From: Clostridiales bacterium
GTDB taxonomy: Bacteria; Bacillota; Clostridia; Lachnospirales; Anaerotignaceae
Assembly (NCBI GenBank): GCA_019423725.1
Contig: JAHZAW010000027.1
Span: 24,746 to 67,283 of the forward strand
DNA: 42,538 nucleotides
Reading direction: 5' to 3'
The notes beneath the pieces are model-generated. The model was given only the letters and a program-made list of their open reading frames with translations, was not told the DNA's origin and ran no database searches. The translations under genes and the position numbers were made by a program. Every line of letters begins with the position of its first letter. Positions within the stretch are counted from its first letter, which is position 1. This document shows positions 39,688 through 42,538 of this stretch, piece by piece.

Positions 39688-40341
39688 TCAGCCCCTGGCT
39701 GATGAAAACCACTCCACAACTTTAAACTTTATCTTAGGGACGGTCTCTTCGGAGGAAAGGACAACCACATCATAGGCCTCCTCTCCCAGTGTATCCTTTA
39801 ACAGGCTGGTATCCGTATATTCAACGCTCTGGTCACTTAGACACATGGGAGGATACATAACACACCACCAGTTATGGCCATCACCCTCTCCTATTATGAC
39901 CCTCAGGGAATGATATACACCCTCGGGAAAAACAGCGTTGGCGTAATACCTTACAGGATAACTCTCCTCGGAAAGTTCCGTTTTTACATCGTATTCGTAT
40001 CCTTCTTCATTTATTACTTTTCTGGCTGTCTCATTTATGCCGCCTATATGTCCTCTCAGGTACTTTTCCGCATCTTCACGGCTGGTGCAATCCTCCATAC
40101 CCGGTCTCAAATATTCTATGACCGCATCCCTTACCTTAAGTTTCAGCTGCTGGTCAGCCTCACTGTCACTATTGGCGAGGACATGAAACCTGACAACTGA
40201 ATCAGTTATCCTTGAGCTTATACTGTCGGCATAGCTGTTCAATGCCGCCCCAATGGCCACTGCTGTCCCGCACAGGATAGATATGACGGCTGTTTTCCAT
40301 TCATTTTTTAAGATTTTTTTTATTTTATATAAATATTTCAT
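39688..40341 (-). CDS. spoIIR: Stage II sporulation protein R
   Basis: A 217-residue secreted signal protein made in the forespore. It triggers SpoIIGA to cleave pro-sigma-E in the mother cell. An N-terminal membrane/signal segment (about 16-36, AVISILCGTAVAIGAALNSY) is followed by RITDSVVRFHVLANSDSEAD and QQLKLKVRDAVIEYL, the family hallmark. Then come EGVYHSLRVIIGEGDGHNWW and CVMYPPMCL. ATG 40341 is chosen, with GGGAGG 7 bases before. It lies between the gerC gene and the sleB-like gene. Confidence 0.96.
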   Translation of the reverse strand: MKYLYKIKKILKNEWKTAVISILCGTAVAIGAALNSYADSISSRITDSVVRFHVLANSDSEADQQLKLKVRDAVIEYLRPGMEDCTSREDAEKYLRGHIGGINETARKVINEEGYEYDVKTELSEESYPVRYYANAVFPEGVYHSLRVIIGEGDGHNWWCVMYPPMCLSDQSVEYTDTSLLKDTLGEEAYDVVVLSSEETVPKIKFKVVEWFSSARG

Positions 40342-40386
40342 ATGTATTCCTCCCTTGTCCATATAAGAGAGGATTTCCATTTTTTA

Positions 40387-41460
40387 TTATTTTATAACTC
40401 CCGCGGAAATTATCTGTACATTTGTTTCCACATCGAATTTAAGCCCCTGTATATCCCCGTCAGGGTTAAGCTGCAAAAAGTCCGCATTCAGATATATGGA
40501 GCGTTCGATGGTATCTGTAAGGCTTTCATCGATCACCCGTTCAAATTCAGCCTTCACACCATCCTTATCCACGTCATATCCGCTCTCAAGTGCCAGACTG
40601 GCATCTATCCTTATATTTAAAATGCCGTCATCCCATGAAATTTCTGTTTTCTGCTCCTTTACCTTGGCCGAGATATTTTCCCATGTGACCAGCTCTCCTT
40701 CCGCTGTTCCCTTTATCCATTTGGCGTTTCCTACGTCTACGGTCGTTATATCTCCCTTGAACTCATCCTCACTTATTACTATGCCTCCGTCAAGATATAC
40801 CTCTCCATCAGCAGTGGATATTTTGGGAATTATAAACGTCCCGTCCTGTCTCATGGATTTTATGAGATATTCAAAGTTCATATATTCATTCAAGTCCGTT
40901 TCTCCACCATTATTTTTGTAGTAGTCCCACAGGTACAGTCCGCCCTTAGACCCCTTATCCATTACGGTATTTACCGTGTCATAGGCGGCCTCTGAAGCAA
41001 ATACGACGATTTTTGTATTGATGTCCTCCATGCGTTCCATGGCATATATTATGTCCGTAAGGCTTTCCTTCTGGGTATATATGTCTGAGCCTATAACTAC
41101 GGCCTTGAGCTGTCCGAAATACATTTTTTTGCTGGAATACATATCAGCTAGTTTTCTCATTTCCGGAATGGTATCGCCACACACAAGTATGGTCTTCTGC
41201 TTTTCTGAGCTTTTATCTATGTCACTTTCCAGTTCAGCCTCTCCGGCAGATAAAATATATTTTCCGTTATCTCCCATCAGATTTATTTCTTCAGGCATAT
41301 CCTGCTGTTTTTGTGACCCATCAATCCCCATGAGCACCACATATTTTCTGTTTTCAGTCTCTGTACTGTCATAACAGCCGCATAACGACAGCGTCGACAA
41401 CGCCAAAACAGCAGCCTCAGCAAGCAGCCTTTTCAGTTTTATTCTTATTTCCATCCGCAT
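40387..41460 (-). CDS. Ger(x)C-family spore germination lipoprotein
   Basis: A 357-residue lipoprotein subunit of a GerA-type nutrient germinant receptor in the spore inner membrane. A signal peptide with lipobox LCGC (Cys ~29) is followed by YDSTETENRKYVVLMGIDGS (the family start), then MYFGQLKAVVIGSDIYTQKE, and the C-terminal GerC core with DINTKIVVFASEAAYDTVNT and GKGSKGG-like stretches. The start is ATG 41460, 5 bases after GGAGGG. It overlaps the end of the gerB gene by 44 bases in another frame, so the two are tightly coupled. Confidence 0.94.
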   Translation of the reverse strand: MRMEIRIKLKRLLAEAAVLALSTLSLCGCYDSTETENRKYVVLMGIDGSQKQQDMPEEINLMGDNGKYILSAGEAELESDIDKSSEKQKTILVCGDTIPEMRKLADMYSSKKMYFGQLKAVVIGSDIYTQKESLTDIIYAMERMEDINTKIVVFASEAAYDTVNTVMDKGSKGGLYLWDYYKNNGGETDLNEYMNFEYLIKSMRQDGTFIIPKISTADGEVYLDGGIVISEDEFKGDITTVDVGNAKWIKGTAEGELVTWENISAKVKEQKTEISWDDGILNIRIDASLALESGYDVDKDGVKAEFERVIDESLTDTIERSIYLNADFLQLNPDGDIQGLKFDVETNVQIISAGVIK

Positions 41461-42484
41461 TTTTACCCTCCACCTTTTTGACAAATATACTTAATACCGG
41501 TGCCAAAACGGCAAATAAGGCCAGTGAAACGCCTCCAGTCACATAAAGTGCAGCTATGGCTATATTTATATCATCAAACAAAAAAGACGTTACAAAGGCC
41601 GCTGAGGCCCCAATAATGGCCATTGGCTTAAACAGTCTTTCTGCACTTAATGCTCTGCCAAATATAAGGATCTCAAAACCAACCGCGGCAAAAACCGCAA
41701 AAAACCACATTCTTAACATCAGCACATCCTGCTTGTCGCCAAAAAGCGCCTCTAGGTTTACTGTATCCATTATGTTAAGAGCCGGGAAAAGCCTTTCAGA
41801 CGTATCGTTGAGCCCGAATTTTGAAACAGCCGTATACGTGAAGACCACCACCGCGGCAAGGGCTATTATAACGGCGTATACAGCCTTTTTTTCCTTTTTC
41901 TCTCCGTCGGTGCTGGGCAGAAGTATGAACAGCGACTGCACCCCTCCAAACATAAAAGAGCATTTTAATCCATTTATGACTACATCCTCACCGGCCTGCT
42001 CAAAAGCCGCTGTCAAAAGTCCGCCTTTGGTATCATACAGGCATATACCGGCGGCCAGGACAGCGTTTACAGCAACTATTACAAATATTATCTCTCCTGT
42101 TCTTCCTGCCGGCTGTGTCCCAAGACAAGCCATATAAAGCGCCGCAAGGACAAATACAGCAGCCGTTATCCAAAATGGAGTTTTGGGCAGGAGATACATG
42201 GATACAGCTGAACAAAGGAGTTTTATATTTATTCCAGCATAGATGATAAGGCTTACTCCTGCCGCGGTATTTATGAGCCATTTTATTTTAGATGAATACT
42301 CAAGTCTTTTTGACGCAGCGCAGATTATTATACATTCCGCAGCAGTTATGAGCGCCCCGATTATGACACTGTAGATGTTATACACTGCTGTTGAAGGCAG
42401 ACCTATGAGAGATGATGAAAATATTATGAGCACAATGGCCGCCTGCATCTGTCTGGCGGAAATCTTATGGTTTGAAAATATCAT
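41417..42484 (-). CDS. GerAB/YndE-family spore germination permease
   Basis: A 355-residue protein with about ten TM helices of the APC-type GerAB family, the germinant-sensing subunit of GerA-type receptors. It starts MIFSNHKISARQMQAAIVLI, matching the family's 'KISxxQ' opening, and carries typical helices such as KCSFMFGGVQSLFILLPSTD. GGAGGGGG lies 5 bases before the ATG. Its start overlaps the gerA stop (ATGA) and its end overlaps gerC by 44 bases. The germinant cannot be predicted. Confidence 0.93.
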   Translation of the reverse strand: MIFSNHKISARQMQAAIVLIIFSSSLIGLPSTAVYNIYSVIIGALITAAECIIICAASKRLEYSSKIKWLINTAAGVSLIIYAGINIKLLCSAVSMYLLPKTPFWITAAVFVLAALYMACLGTQPAGRTGEIIFVIVAVNAVLAAGICLYDTKGGLLTAAFEQAGEDVVINGLKCSFMFGGVQSLFILLPSTDGEKKEKKAVYAVIIALAAVVVFTYTAVSKFGLNDTSERLFPALNIMDTVNLEALFGDKQDVLMLRMWFFAVFAAVGFEILIFGRALSAERLFKPMAIIGASAAFVTSFLFDDINIAIAALYVTGGVSLALFAVLAPVLSIFVKKVEGKNADGNKNKTEKAAC

Positions 42485-42538
42485 CTTTTCCCCCTCCTGA
42501 CTCTGTTTTTAGGAGATGCGAATATGGGACGTTTCCTG
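42481..42538 (-). CDS. GerAA-family receptor subunit, last residues only
   Basis: The minus-strand frame from the right edge reads RKRPIFASPKNRVRRGKR and stops at 42481-42483, overlapping the gerB start. A basic 'RP-x-F' tail is the typical C-terminus of GerAA/SpoVAF-type proteins. Nothing else of the gene is in the window. It completes the gerA-gerB-gerC order. Confidence 0.75.
   Translation of the reverse strand, partial: RKRPIFASPKNRVRRGKR

Overview
The window looks like chromosomal DNA of an endospore-forming, low-to-moderate GC member of the Clostridia. It carries many sporulation and germination genes (spoIIP, ytfJ, spmA-spmB, spoIIR, a sleB-like cortex hydrolase and a gerA-type receptor operon), a Gram-positive type long SRP RNA, an AbrB-like regulator, an FMN riboswitch, and oxygen-sensitive enzymes typical of anaerobes. 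I cannot name the genus from sequence alone. No tRNA, rRNA, IS element, prophage or CRISPR array was seen.

Layout. 1-1081: truncated spoIIP (minus). 1286-3885: an unknown two-TM protein and ychF (plus). 3939-4421: a lipoprotein. 4594-8882 (minus, read right to left): a small unknown protein, DUF1461 membrane protein, DUF2953 protein, ytfJ, an orphan CARF-nuclease (Card1/Can2-like, DUF1887) and a three-TM protein. 9015-11868: an alkyltransferase-like protein, uppP, two half-size TauE/SafE proteins, a small membrane protein and its DUF2089 regulator. 11999-16132: the riboflavin operon ribD-ribE-ribBA-ribH plus a HAD phosphatase, behind an FMN riboswitch with two tandem terminators. 16535-18876 (plus): a periplasmic-binding-type lipoprotein and CysG. 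26291-18927 (minus): a long operon dnaX-ebfC-recR-thyA-B12 radical SAM-nth-aldo/keto reductase-flavin protein, bounded by a clear promoter and terminator.

30739-26545 (minus) is the most unusual segment: a very large cell-wall-anchored surface protein (Cys/His repeats, beta-helix, CnaB-like domains, Pro-rich wall spacer, VPQTGD sorting signal) followed by its probable class B sortase. The surface gene is split by a run of ten G residues just after the signal peptide. Nine or twelve G would restore a 1087-codon frame, so the gene is probably an ON/OFF phase-variable locus caught OFF, or else a homopolymer sequencing error. The cassette sits between the SRP RNA gene and dnaX, which are direct neighbours in Bacillus (tadA-scr-dnaX-yaaK-recR). 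It therefore looks like an insertion into an ancient gene order.

31259-42538: PAP2 phosphatase, SRP RNA, ddl, murI, a possible structured RNA, trxA, abrB, spmA-spmB, an FG-GAP-like lipoprotein, tadA, then the minus-strand germination/sporulation block gerA(partial)-gerB-gerC-spoIIR-sleB. Most start codons were chosen by ribosome-binding-site spacing, so several proteins begin downstream of the longest possible frame.
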